Shown here one piece after another: positions 36,998-45,877 of a DNA stretch of 64,000 nucleotides. Numbering within the stretch: position 1 is the stretch's first letter; every line of letters starts with the position of its first letter. The position numbers and the translations under genes are program-made. The notes beneath the pieces were generated by a model. It saw only the letters and a list, made by a program, of their open reading frames with translations. It searched no databases and was not told the DNA's origin. Source of the stretch: Rathayibacter sp. VKM Ac-2754 (GTDB lineage: Bacteria > Actinomycetota > Actinomycetes > Actinomycetales > Microbacteriaceae); NCBI RefSeq assembly GCF_009807095.1, contig NZ_WUCC01000007.1:1-64000 (forward strand), in the 5' to 3' direction.

Positions 36998-38500
36998 ATG
37001 TCGCAGACCTCCTCCCTGCCGGTCGTCACCGCCCCCGCGGTCCCGGTGCCCTCGAACCGCCGCTGGTGGACGCTCGTCGCCGTCGGACTCGCCCAGCTCA
37101 TGGTCGTGCTCGACTCGACCGTCGTGAACATCGCCCTCCCCGCCGCCCAGGCCGATCTCGGCTTCTCGGACGGCGACCGCCAGTGGGTGGTCACCGCCTA
37201 CTCCCTCGCCTTCGGCAGCCTCCTGCTGCTCGGCGGCCGCCTCTCCGACCTCCTCGGCCGCAAGCGCACCTTCATCATCGGCCTGATCGGCTTCGCCATC
37301 GCCTCCGCGCTGGGCGGCGCCGCGCCGAACTTCGAGCTGCTCATCGCGGCCCGCGCGCTGCAGGGCGTCTTCGGTGCCCTGCTCGCCCCCACCGCGCTCG
37401 CGGTCCTCACCACGACCTTCACCGTCCCGAAGGAGCGGGCGCGCGCGTTCGGCGTCTTCGGCGCGATCGCCGGTGCCGGCGGCGCCGTGGGCCTCCTCCT
37501 CGGCGGCGTGCTCACCGAGAGCTTCGACTGGCGCTGGAACCTCTACATCAACGTGATCATCGCGGTCGTCGCCGTGATCGGCGCGATCGTCTTCGTGCCG
37601 ACCATCGACCGCACCGGTCCCCGGCCCCAGCTCGACGTGCCCGGCACGATCCTCGTCTCGGCCGCGCTGTTCGGCCTGGTGTTCGGCTTCGCCAACGCCG
37701 AGACCGACGGCTGGGACTCGCCGATGACCTGGGTGCCGCTCGCCGCGGCCGTGGTCCTGCTGGTCGGCTTCGTCCTCCGCCAGCGCACGACCGAGCACCC
37801 GCTGCTGCCGCTGCAGATCGTGCTCGACCGCGACCGGGGCGCCGCCTACCTGTCTGTGCTGATCGCGGGAGCGGGGATGTTCGGCATCTTCCTGTTCGTC
37901 ACCTACTTCCTGCAGGTGTCGCTGGGCTACTCGCCGATCCAGACCGGTCTCTCCTTCCTCCCGATGATCGGCATGCTGGTGCTGGCCGCTCAGCTGTCGA
38001 CGAACCTCCTGCTGCCGCGCTTCGGTCCGAAGATCATGGTGCCGTTCGGCATGGTGCTCGGCGTGATCGGCATGCTGCTGCTCACCCGCCTCGACCTCGA
38101 CAGCGCCTACGCGGCGGATGTGCTGCCCGCGCTGATGGTGCTCGGCTTCGCGATGGGCTCGATCATGCCCGGGTCGATGCAGACGGCGACCCGCGGAGTC
38201 GACATGCGCTTCGCCGGAGTCGCCTCGGCGATGGTGAACACCAGCCAGCAGGTCGGCGGATCGATCGGCACCGCGCTGCTGAACACTCTCGCGGCGACCG
38301 CGGTGACCGACTACCTCGCCTCGCACACACCTGCCACGGCGGCCACGGCGGCGGAGGCGGCCGTGCAGAGCTACGCGGTGGCCTACGGCTGGGGCGCGGG
38401 CTTCTTCGCCCTCGGCGCGGTGCTGTCGGTGCTGCTGTTCCGCCGGAAGTCGGACGCGGTCGCTCCCACGAACGGAGCGGAGCCGGTGATCGCGCACTGA
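36998..38500 (+). CDS. MFS drug efflux transporter, DHA2 family
   Basis: The 500-residue, 14-helix transporter has LMVVLDSTVVNIALPAAQADL (first helix, motif typical of DHA2), GGRLSDLLGRKRTF (motif A), and the RALQGVFGALLAPTALAVL helix. Drug/proton antiporters of this group (EmrB/QacA-like) export cationic or lipophilic compounds. The ATG at 36998 is chosen because the N-terminal tail is short; an in-frame ATG at 36986 is possible. Neither has a good Shine-Dalgarno sequence. It is controlled presumably by the divergent TetR gene. Confidence 0.9.
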   Translation: MSQTSSLPVVTAPAVPVPSNRRWWTLVAVGLAQLMVVLDSTVVNIALPAAQADLGFSDGDRQWVVTAYSLAFGSLLLLGGRLSDLLGRKRTFIIGLIGFAIASALGGAAPNFELLIAARALQGVFGALLAPTALAVLTTTFTVPKERARAFGVFGAIAGAGGAVGLLLGGVLTESFDWRWNLYINVIIAVVAVIGAIVFVPTIDRTGPRPQLDVPGTILVSAALFGLVFGFANAETDGWDSPMTWVPLAAAVVLLVGFVLRQRTTEHPLLPLQIVLDRDRGAAYLSVLIAGAGMFGIFLFVTYFLQVSLGYSPIQTGLSFLPMIGMLVLAAQLSTNLLLPRFGPKIMVPFGMVLGVIGMLLLTRLDLDSAYAADVLPALMVLGFAMGSIMPGSMQTATRGVDMRFAGVASAMVNTSQQVGGSIGTALLNTLAATAVTDYLASHTPATAATAAEAAVQSYAVAYGWGAGFFALGAVLSVLLFRRKSDAVAPTNGAEPVIAH

Positions 38501-38604
38501 GGCCTCGGGAGCGGACGGGACCTTCCGGGGTCCCGTCCGCTCCGTCGTCTCCCGCGACATGTCGGCGTGTTGCGGCGGCGGTCGAGACGCCCCGGGCGCC
38601 TGCG

Positions 38605-38610
38605 TACCGT
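38605..38610 (+). promoter_or_regulatory. -10 element of the LysR gene
   Basis: TACCGT ends 6 bases before the ATG at 38617; no Shine-Dalgarno sequence lies between them. Confidence 0.5.
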
Positions 38611-38616
38611 CGAGGG

Positions 38617-39504
38617 ATGCCAGAGACCCTCGACATCGTCCACCTGCGCACGCTCGTGGCGATCGCCGACTGCGGCGGCTTCGGGCGCGCGGCCGTGGCA
38701 CTGCACATCAGCCAGCCGACGGTCTCGCAGCACGTCCGCACCCTGGAGCGCCGGCTCGAGCGCACCTTCATCGAGAAGGTGGGGCGCCGGGCCCGCTTCA
38801 CTCCGGCCGGCGAGCGCCTCCTCGTGCAGGCGCGCCGCATCCTCGCGGTGCACGACGACGCCCTCGAGACCCTCGACGCCGCCAGTGAGAACCCGCTCGC
38901 CCTCGGACTGACCGAGCCGGCCGCCGAGCAGCTGCTGCCCCGGCTGCTCGAGACGCTCCGCCGCGCCTTCGACGACCGGCCGCTCACCTTCACCCTCGAT
39001 CGCTCCACCCAGCTCGCGGAGGCGGTGGCCCGCGGAGTCGTCGACCTCGCGGTCATCCTCGGTGTCGGCGGCGATCTGCCCGGCCGCCAGGTGGCCACGC
39101 TGCCGCTCGACTGGTACGCGGCGCCCGGCTGGCAGGCGCCGGAGGGTGCGCCGATCCCGCTCGTCGCCTACTCCGAGCCGTGCGGCATGCGCCAGCGCGC
39201 CCTGCAGCAGCTCGGCGCGTTCGGGCACGAGGTGCGGGTCGTCGCCGAGTCCGCGAGTCTCGAGGGGGTGATCGCCGCGGCGAGAGCGGGGATCGGAGTC
39301 GCGGCGCTGCCGACCTCGCACCAGGGCCGTGTCGCCGACGGCCTCGAGGCGCGGCGCGACCTGCCCGCCCTGGGCTCGGTCAACCTCCGCCTGGTCTCGC
39401 GCCGCGGACTCGCGCCCGACGTCGAGGACACGGCGCTCGCCGGCCTGGCCGAGCTGTTCGGCCCGTCGCGCCTCCGCACGCCGCTCCGCGAGGTGCCCGC
39501 GTGA
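38617..39504 (+). CDS. LysR-family transcriptional regulator
   Basis: The 295-residue protein has an N-terminal LysR winged HTH (about 5-62: VHLRTLVAIADCGGFGRAAVALHISQPTVSQHVRTLERRL) and a periplasmic-binding-fold effector domain (about 85-285). It is upstream of, and on the same strand as, the organosulfur operon. CysB-type LysR proteins activate sulfur-scavenging genes in many bacteria, so a sulfur role is reasonable but not proven. An inverted repeat (39521-39567) between it and the operon is a candidate binding site. Confidence 0.85.
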   Translation: MPETLDIVHLRTLVAIADCGGFGRAAVALHISQPTVSQHVRTLERRLERTFIEKVGRRARFTPAGERLLVQARRILAVHDDALETLDAASENPLALGLTEPAAEQLLPRLLETLRRAFDDRPLTFTLDRSTQLAEAVARGVVDLAVILGVGGDLPGRQVATLPLDWYAAPGWQAPEGAPIPLVAYSEPCGMRQRALQQLGAFGHEVRVVAESASLEGVIAAARAGIGVAALPTSHQGRVADGLEARRDLPALGSVNLRLVSRRGLAPDVEDTALAGLAELFGPSRLRTPLREVPA

Positions 39505-39520
39505 ACATGACGATTTCTTA

Positions 39521-39567
39521 CCAACGATCGGGTTCGCCGATCGGAACGCATCCGGAATCATCGTTGG
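39521..39567. promoter_or_regulatory. Inverted repeat upstream of the sulfur operon
   Basis: CCAACGAT (39521-39528) and ATCGTTGG (39560-39567) are perfect inverted arms 31 bases apart, with an inner CGATCGG/CCGATCG pair. A possible -35, TTGGAC, overlaps the right arm (39564-39569). Candidate LysR-type binding region. Confidence 0.5.
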
Positions 39568-39588
39568 ACGCCGGGAGCGCACCGCGCG

Positions 39589-39594
39589 TAGCGT
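39589..39594 (+). promoter_or_regulatory. -10 element before the leader ORF
   Basis: TAGCGT ends 7 bases before the ATG of the 51-codon leader ORF, so that ORF would be read from the very 5' end of the transcript. Confidence 0.45.
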
Positions 39595-39601
39595 CGATGA
39601 C

Positions 39602-39757
39602 ATGACCTCCCCGCGTGCCCTCGCCTCGATCGTGCCCTCCGGCGCGGTTCGAGTGGCGCGCGTCGATGCGACGGCCGACGTGCGGATGCGCCGAATGCTC
39701 GTGGGCGGGAACCCCTTCGCGTCGGTGCGCGGATGTTCCTGTCCGGCCTCTCGCTGA
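39602..39757 (+). CDS. Putative Cys-containing leader peptide of the sulfur operon
   Basis: A 51-codon ORF starting 7 bases after a -10 hexamer and ending 171 bases before the monooxygenase gene. The peptide is basic (MTSPRALASIVPSGAV...), and its C-terminal end reads RGCSCPASR, with Cys45 and Cys47 close to the stop. Actinobacterial uORFs with clustered Cys codons just before the stop are known to act as cysteine-responsive attenuators of sulfur genes. Position, size and Cys placement fit; translation is not shown. Downstream, GCGGCGG/CCGCCGC (39796-39812) could be part of the attenuator fold. The rest of 39758-39928 shows no gene, and AAAGGAC precedes the next ATG. Confidence 0.55.
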   Translation: MTSPRALASIVPSGAVRVARVDATADVRMRRMLVGGNPFASVRGCSCPASR

Positions 39758-39928
39758 CGGCCCGGCGCTGACGCCTCCGCGTCGCCCGCGCTGACGCGGC
39801 GGACTCCGCCGCACGCGACCCGCGCTCCTCGATGAGCGCCGTCGACCCTCTCCCACTCCGGGCCGCTCCGCCGTGCCCGCGAGCACTTCTCCGCGCCTCC
39901 GCGCGCCTCCTTCGAAAGGACCACCCTC

Positions 39929-41107
39929 ATGGCCGTCGAGTTCATCTCCGCCATCAACGTCAACCGCTCCAACGAGGTCAACGGCCTCGCCGACTCGAGC
40001 ATCGACGTCGCCCACCTGCGCCGGTACTCGCGCATCCTCGAGGACGGCGGCTTCGACTACACGCTCGTGCCCTACGGCTCGGCCGGGCACGACCCCTTCA
40101 CGATCGCCGCCGCGGTCACCCAGTACACCGAGCACCTGAAGCCGATCGTGGCGCTGCGGCCGAACACGGTCTACCCGACCGTCGCCGCGAAGGCTCTCGC
40201 CACGCTCGACCAGCTCTCGAACGGCCGCGCCGTCGTCCACTTCATCGCCGGAGGGAACGACCACGAGCAGGCGCGGGAGGGCGACCGCCTCGGCAAGCTC
40301 GAGCGCTACGCCCGCCAGGAGGAGTACATCCGGATCCTGCGCCGGGTGTGGTCGGCCACGGAGCCCTTCGATCACGAGGGCACCTACTACCGCTTCGAGG
40401 ACTTCGTCTCGCGGGTCCGGCCGGTGCGCGGGAGCATCCCCGTCTCGGTCGGCGGCTCGAGCGACGAGGCCTACCGCCAGGGCGGCGCGCTCGCCGACAT
40501 CTTCGGGCTGTGGGGAGAGCCGCTCGCCGACACGCAGCAGCAGATCGACCGGATCGCCGACGCCGCCCTCGCGGCCGGCCGCGCCGACACCCCGCGCACG
40601 TGGGTCACCTTCCGCCCGATCATCGCGCCGACCGAGGAGCTGGCGTGGGAGAAGGCGCACCGGATCCTCGGCATCCTGCAGGGACGCTCCGCCGCGGCCG
40701 CGAACCCGCGCAAGGGCGAGAAGGGCCTGTGGGTGCAGACCCCCGACGCGAAGGGACCCGCGAACGTCGGTTCGCAGCGCCTGCTCGACATCGCGAGCCG
40801 CAAGGATCTGCACGACCGAGCCCTCTGGACGCCGACCGCGACCGCGACCGGCGCGCAGGGCGCCTCCACCGCTCTCGTCGGCACGCCCGAGACCGTGGCC
40901 GCCGCGATCCTCGACTACGTCGACCTCGGCGCCGACCTGATCTCGATCCGCGGCTACGACAACCTCGACGACGCGGTCGACTACGGGCGCTACGTGATCC
41001 CGCTCGTCCGGGAGGAGCTCGCGCACCGCGAGGCCACCGGGCGCCGCGGCGAGATCGTCGCGCAGCCTCCGCTCGAGAGCACCGAGCTGGTCGGAGCGAT
41101 CGCGTGA
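39929..41107 (+). CDS. LLM-class FMN-dependent monooxygenase, SsuD-like
   Basis: The 392-residue luciferase-fold protein has the alkanesulfonate-monooxygenase-type pattern: VPYGSAGHDPFTIAAAV, LKPIVALRPNTVYPTVAAK, NGRAVVHFIAGG, RQEEYIRILRRVW, GSIPVSVGGSSDEAY and ADIFGLWGEPLADTQQQI. Such enzymes use FMNH2 and O2 to release sulfite from organosulfonates or to attack related C-S or C-N bonds. It is the first structural gene of the operon, after the Cys leader. Its stop overlaps the next gene (GTGA), and the flavin reductase at 51917 could supply FMNH2. Confidence 0.85.
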   Translation: MAVEFISAINVNRSNEVNGLADSSIDVAHLRRYSRILEDGGFDYTLVPYGSAGHDPFTIAAAVTQYTEHLKPIVALRPNTVYPTVAAKALATLDQLSNGRAVVHFIAGGNDHEQAREGDRLGKLERYARQEEYIRILRRVWSATEPFDHEGTYYRFEDFVSRVRPVRGSIPVSVGGSSDEAYRQGGALADIFGLWGEPLADTQQQIDRIADAALAAGRADTPRTWVTFRPIIAPTEELAWEKAHRILGILQGRSAAAANPRKGEKGLWVQTPDAKGPANVGSQRLLDIASRKDLHDRALWTPTATATGAQGASTALVGTPETVAAAILDYVDLGADLISIRGYDNLDDAVDYGRYVIPLVREELAHREATGRRGEIVAQPPLESTELVGAIA

Positions 41108-42276
41108 CGCTCCTCGACGCCCCCGCCCGCCTCGTCCCCGATCTGTCCGACCGGGCACTGGCCCGGGTGACCGCCCGTCTCGCCGAGACCGCCGAGCACT
41201 ACGACCGCACCGCAGAGTTCCCGTGGGAGGGGATCCGCGCCGTGCACGAGTCGGGGCTGCTCACCGTCGCGGTCGGCTCCCGCTACGGCGGCACTCCGCC
41301 CTCGACGGTCGATCTCGTGCGGATCTTCGGGGCGCTCGGCCAGGGCGATCCGGCGGTCGCGCTGATCTCGGCGATGACCGTGCTGCAGCACGCCGCGCAG
41401 GACCGCGGGGCGGCCTGGCCGGAGGAGCTCTACCGCTCCGTCCTCGCCGACTCCGCCGAGCGCCCGGTGCTGCTGAACGCCGTGCGGGCCGAGCCGGAGT
41501 GGGGCGCCCCCGCGCGCGGGGGCCTGCCCGCCACCACGATCCGCCGCGACGGCGACGAGTGGGTGCTGGAGGGGCGCAAGGGCTTCGCGACCGGCTCCGA
41601 GGGCCTGGCCTACCACCTCGTCTGGGCGGTCGACCTGCAGGGCGCCTCGGGCGAGCCCGAGCTCGGCCACGCGATCGTGCCCGGCGATGCTCCGGGCGTG
41701 CGGATCGAGAAGACCTGGGATCACCTCGGCCAGCGCGCCTCGAGCACGCACGACGTCGTGTACGAGCAGGTCCGCCTGCCGCTCGAGCACTTCCGCGGCA
41801 CCCCGAGCTCGCAGCTCGCTCCCGAGGCGGGGGCGGGCGGAGGCTTCGGCCTCGCGGTCGCCGCGCTCTACGTGGGCATCGGGCGGGCGGCGCAGAGCTT
41901 CTTCGTCCGGTTCGCGAACGAGCGGGTCCCGACCTCGCTCGGTCGCCCGATCGCGACGACGGAGCGGATCCGCTCGGTCGCCGGCGAGATCGAGGCGCAG
42001 CTCGTCCAGGCCGAGGAGGTGCTGCTCTCCCTCGCCGCCCGCGTCGACGCGGGTGATCCGAGGGCCGCCGACCGCGTCGTCGTCGGGAAGCTGCTCGCCA
42101 CCCGCTCGGCGATCACCGCCGTCGAGACCGCCGTCGCCGCCCTCGGCAACCCGGGGCTCACGCGGCACCACCCGCTCGAGCGCCACCTCCGCGACGTCCT
42201 GGCCTCGCGGGTGCACCCCCCGCAGGACGACGCCGCCCTCCTGATCGCCGGCACGCGCACCCTCGCGGCGCGCTGA
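41104..42276 (+). CDS. Acyl-CoA-dehydrogenase-fold flavoprotein, DszC/SfnC-like monooxygenase
   Basis: The 390-residue protein has the acyl-CoA dehydrogenase fold: an N-terminal helical domain, a central beta domain with WVLEGRKGFATGSEGLAYHLVWA, and a C-terminal helical bundle. It lacks the usual catalytic Glu context. Members of this branch (DszC, SfnC) are FMNH2-dependent monooxygenases in organosulfur breakdown, which suits its place after an SsuD-like gene. The GTG at 41104 overlaps the preceding stop by GTGA. The substrate is not predictable. Confidence 0.8.
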   Translation: MTLLDAPARLVPDLSDRALARVTARLAETAEHYDRTAEFPWEGIRAVHESGLLTVAVGSRYGGTPPSTVDLVRIFGALGQGDPAVALISAMTVLQHAAQDRGAAWPEELYRSVLADSAERPVLLNAVRAEPEWGAPARGGLPATTIRRDGDEWVLEGRKGFATGSEGLAYHLVWAVDLQGASGEPELGHAIVPGDAPGVRIEKTWDHLGQRASSTHDVVYEQVRLPLEHFRGTPSSQLAPEAGAGGGFGLAVAALYVGIGRAAQSFFVRFANERVPTSLGRPIATTERIRSVAGEIEAQLVQAEEVLLSLAARVDAGDPRAADRVVVGKLLATRSAITAVETAVAALGNPGLTRHHPLERHLRDVLASRVHPPQDDAALLIAGTRTLAAR

Positions 42277-42303
42277 CCCTCTCTCCTTAGGACCCCCACA
42301 GCC

Positions 42304-43962
42304 ATGACTCACCGACGATCCCGCTGGGCCGGCGCTGCCGCGCTCACCCTCGCCGCCGCCCTCGCCCTGACCGCCTGCTCCGGCTCCTCCGAGGCCGGCA
42401 CCGCCTCCGACGACGCGACTCCCGTCTCCGGGGGCCGCCTCTCGCTCGCGTTCTTCCCCGACAACGCCGCGTTCTCGTGCGTCGACCCGTTCCAGACCTA
42501 CTGGATCGAGCACCGCACCGTCATCCGCAACGTCGCCGACTCCCTCACCGACCAGGACCCGGAGACGGGCGAGATCGAGCCGTGGCTCGCGACCGGCTGG
42601 AGCGTGAACGACGCCGGCACGGAGTACACCTTCGACCTGCGCACCGACGTCACCTTCTCGGACGGCACCGTGTTCAGCGCCGACAGCGTGAAGACGGCCT
42701 TCGACAGCGACGCGGCGACCCTCGCGCAGCTGCCAGGGGCCTACGGCGGCGTCTACCTCGCCGGCTACTCGGGCACGGAGGTGGTCGACGCCGACACCGT
42801 GAAGGTCGCCTTCGCGACTCCCAACGCCGCGTTCCTGCAGGGCACCTCGACCACGAACCTCGCGATCCTCGCCGCCTCGTCGTACGAGCGGACGCCCGAG
42901 GAGCGCTGCCTCGGAGCCGTGGTCGGCTCCGGGCCCTTCACCCTCTCCGACTACACGCCGGGCACCGGCATCACCCTCGACAAGCGCGCCGGCTACGCCT
43001 GGGGCTCGTCGCTCCGTGAGAACACCGGCGAGGCGTACCTCGACGGGATCGACGTCAGCTACGTCGCCGAGGACAGCGTGCGCGTCGGCCAGCTCACGAG
43101 CGACGAGATCGACATCGCCTGGCCGCGGAACCCGATCTCGGAGAACGACCAGGCGGTGATCACCGGCAACGGCGACACCGTCGAGAGCCGATCGCTGCCT
43201 GGCCCCGCGAGCAACTACTACCCCAACGTCGCGGAGGGGAGGATCCTCTCGGACGAGAAGGTGCGGCAGGCCGTGCAGAAGGCGATCGACCGCGAGACGT
43301 ACGCGTCGACGATCTTCGGTGCCGACTATCCGGCCGTCACGAGCGTCTACAACACGACCACGCCGTTCCATCAGGACGAGTCGTCGGAGCTGGCCTTCGA
43401 CGCCGACGGCGCGGGCGAGCTCCTCGACGAGGCCGGCTGGGCTCTCGGCGACGACGGCTACCGCTACAAGGACGGGCAGAAGCTCACCCTCTCGGTGCCG
43501 ATCGTGACGCAGTTCGGAGCGGGCGATCAGCTGATCCAGGACCAGCTCAAGCAGGTCGGCATCGATCTCGAGCTGAACGTGATCACGAACGCGCAGCGCG
43601 CCGACGTGCTGAACAGCGGTGACTACGACCTGATCTCGACCTACTACACCCGCGCCGACCCGGGAGTGATCCAGTGGATCATCGACTCCCGCTACGCCGG
43701 ATCGAAGGCCCAGGCGGTGAACAACTTCACCGCAGAGCAGGCGACCGAGGTCCAGGCGCTGCTCGACCGCGGTGTGCAGACCGTCGACACCGCGGCCCGG
43801 GCCGCCGTCTACGCCGAGCTCCAGGACTACCTGCTCGAGAACGCCCTGGTGTTCCCCTTCGCCGAGCGGGTGCAGCTCGCCGGAGTCTCGTCGGCGGTGC
43901 ACGGCTTCCGCTTCACCTCGGAGGCGTTCGGCGACTTCGCCGGGACCTGGATCCAGCCGTGA
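42304..43962 (+). CDS. ABC transporter substrate-binding lipoprotein, Opp/Dpp family 5
   Basis: The 552-residue precursor has a signal peptide with lipobox LTA-Cys25 and the family 5 solute-binding pattern: IEPWLATGWSVNDAGTEYTF, LRTDVTFSDGTVFSADSVK, GSGPFTLSDY, VRQAVQKAIDRETYA. It delivers substrate to the permeases encoded immediately downstream. Family 5 proteins bind peptides, nickel or other small organics; in this operon an organosulfur compound or S-containing peptide is likely. ATG with TTAGGACC upstream. Confidence 0.88.
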   Translation: MTHRRSRWAGAAALTLAAALALTACSGSSEAGTASDDATPVSGGRLSLAFFPDNAAFSCVDPFQTYWIEHRTVIRNVADSLTDQDPETGEIEPWLATGWSVNDAGTEYTFDLRTDVTFSDGTVFSADSVKTAFDSDAATLAQLPGAYGGVYLAGYSGTEVVDADTVKVAFATPNAAFLQGTSTTNLAILAASSYERTPEERCLGAVVGSGPFTLSDYTPGTGITLDKRAGYAWGSSLRENTGEAYLDGIDVSYVAEDSVRVGQLTSDEIDIAWPRNPISENDQAVITGNGDTVESRSLPGPASNYYPNVAEGRILSDEKVRQAVQKAIDRETYASTIFGADYPAVTSVYNTTTPFHQDESSELAFDADGAGELLDEAGWALGDDGYRYKDGQKLTLSVPIVTQFGAGDQLIQDQLKQVGIDLELNVITNAQRADVLNSGDYDLISTYYTRADPGVIQWIIDSRYAGSKAQAVNNFTAEQATEVQALLDRGVQTVDTAARAAVYAELQDYLLENALVFPFAERVQLAGVSSAVHGFRFTSEAFGDFAGTWIQP

Positions 43963-44978
43963 CCACCGTCATCGCTTCCGCCGCACCGGGGAGGTCGGGC
44001 ACCCGCTCGACCCCCTCGGGCCTCGGCCGCTACCTCGCAGGCCGGCTCGGCCAGGCGGTCCTCGTGCTGTGGGCCGCCTACACCGTGACCTTCGCGGTGC
44101 TGTGGCTGCTGCCGAGCGACCCGCTGGCGCTGCTCCTCTCGGCCAACAACGTCGAGCTCGACTCCCTCACTCCGCAGCAGCTCGCCGAGGCGCAGGCGCG
44201 CTACGGACTCGACCAGCCGGTCTGGCAGCAGTACCTGCGCATGCTCGGCGACGCGCTCCGCGGCGACTTCGGCACCTCCATCACGAAGGGGATCCCGGTC
44301 ACGCAGCTGATCGGCGAGAAGCTGCCCGGCACGCTGCAGCTCAGCGCCCTCGCCATCGGGCTCGCGCTGGTCGGCGGCACGGCGCTCGCCTACCTGGCGG
44401 CCTACGTCCAGTGGAAGCCGCTCAAGGTGGTGCTCAGCCGCCTGCCGTCCGCCGGAGTCGCGTTCCCCGGGTTCTGGATCGGCCTGCTGCTCATCCAGTT
44501 CTTCGCCTTCACCCTGCACCTGCTGCCCTCCACGGGCAGCGCGACTCCGGCGTCCCTGATCCTCCCGGCAGTGACGATGGCGATCCCCACCTCGGCGATG
44601 CTCGCCCAGGTGCTGACCCGCAGCTTCGCCGACGTCGAGCGGGAGGCGTACATCACGACCGCGCGCGCCACCGGGCTCTCCCGCGCGGCGGTGCAGTGGC
44701 GGCACGCGTTCCGCAACGCCTCGCTGCCGACGCTGACGATCCTCGGCATCCTGGCCGGCAACACCGTCACCGGCGCGATCGTCGCCGAGACGATCTTCGC
44801 CCGGCAGGGCATCGGCACGCTCGCCCAGGAGTCGGTGCTCACCCAGGACGTGCCGGTGGTCCAGGCGATCGTGGTGCTGGCCGCGGCCGTCTTCGTCGGG
44901 ATCAACCTCCTCGTCGACCTGCTCTACCCCCTCCTCGATCCGCGCATCACCACGACAGCGAAGGCGAGCCGGCCATGA
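43959..44978 (+). CDS. ABC transporter permease, DppB-like
   Basis: The 339-residue membrane protein has six predicted helices. Its N-terminal half is of DppB type (GRLGQAVLVLWAAYTVTFAVLWLLPSDPL, LDQPVWQQYLRMLGDALRGDFG), and the permease EAA loop near REAYITTARATGLSRAAVQW contacts the ATPase. It forms the transport channel with the DppC-like partner. The GTG overlaps the binding-protein stop (GTGA), and its own stop overlaps the next ATG. Confidence 0.9.
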   Translation: MTTVIASAAPGRSGTRSTPSGLGRYLAGRLGQAVLVLWAAYTVTFAVLWLLPSDPLALLLSANNVELDSLTPQQLAEAQARYGLDQPVWQQYLRMLGDALRGDFGTSITKGIPVTQLIGEKLPGTLQLSALAIGLALVGGTALAYLAAYVQWKPLKVVLSRLPSAGVAFPGFWIGLLLIQFFAFTLHLLPSTGSATPASLILPAVTMAIPTSAMLAQVLTRSFADVEREAYITTARATGLSRAAVQWRHAFRNASLPTLTILGILAGNTVTGAIVAETIFARQGIGTLAQESVLTQDVPVVQAIVVLAAAVFVGINLLVDLLYPLLDPRITTTAKASRP

Positions 44979-45877
44979 CGCTCGAACTGACCCGACCCGA
45001 GACCGCCGTCCAGGTCGCCTCCGAGCCCCGCGAGCGCGCCGCCCACGGGAGGAGCGCCCGGCGCCTCCGGACGCTCCGGCTCCTCCTCCGCCGCCCCGGA
45101 TTCGTCATCGCGCTCGCCTTCGTCGTCTTCGTGCTGGCGTCGGCGATCGCCCCGGCGCTCTTCACCGGCTACGACCCGTACGCGACGGCTCCGGTCGACA
45201 AGCTGCAGGCGCCGAGCGCCGCGCACCTCTTCGGCACCGATGAGCTCGGCCGCGATCTGTTCGCGCGGGTCCTGCACGGCGGGGCGCTGACCATCCAGGC
45301 CACGGTGATCGCTATCGCGATCGCCCTGGTCGGCGGTCTCGCACTCGGCGTCGTCTCTGGCTACGCGGGCGGAGTCGTCGACGCCGTCATCATGCGGATC
45401 GTCGACGTGCTGCTCGCCATCCCCGGTCTGCTGCTGGCGCTCGCCATCGTCACCGCGATCGGCTTCGGCACGCTGCCCGTGGCGCTCGCCGTGGGCATCG
45501 GGATCCTCCCGGGATTCGCGCGGACCACCCGCGCCGAGGTGCTGCGGGTGAAGACGCTGCCCTACGTCGAGGCCGCGCGCACCGGAGGCGCCACCCGGCT
45601 CCGCATCCTCGTGCGGCACGTGCTGCCGAACTCGTGGGGTCCGGTCGCCGTGCTGGCGGTGCTCGATCTCGGCACCGCGATCATCGCGGTGGCCGCGCTG
45701 AGCTTCCTCGGCTTCGGCGCGGCGCCTCCCGCGGCGGAGTGGGGCACGCTCATCTCGAGCGGCCGCAACTACCTCGTGACCAGTCCGTGGCTCTCGCTGC
45801 TCCCGGGACTGTTCGTCGGACTCCTGGTCTTCTCGCTGAATCACGTGGCGAAGACCGTCGAGGAGGTGCGGTCGTGA
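44975..45877 (+). CDS. ABC transporter permease, DppC-like
   Basis: The 300-residue protein shows the DppC signature HLFGTDELGRDLFARVLHGG after the first helix. The EAA-type loop LPYVEAARTGGATRLRILVRHVLPN and the SFLGFGAAPPAAEWGTLIS segment near the end follow. It pairs with the DppB-like subunit. ATGA overlap with the upstream gene and GTGA overlap with the downstream ATPase gene indicate strict co-translation. Confidence 0.9.
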   Translation: MTLELTRPETAVQVASEPRERAAHGRSARRLRTLRLLLRRPGFVIALAFVVFVLASAIAPALFTGYDPYATAPVDKLQAPSAAHLFGTDELGRDLFARVLHGGALTIQATVIAIAIALVGGLALGVVSGYAGGVVDAVIMRIVDVLLAIPGLLLALAIVTAIGFGTLPVALAVGIGILPGFARTTRAEVLRVKTLPYVEAARTGGATRLRILVRHVLPNSWGPVAVLAVLDLGTAIIAVAALSFLGFGAAPPAAEWGTLISSGRNYLVTSPWLSLLPGLFVGLLVFSLNHVAKTVEEVRS

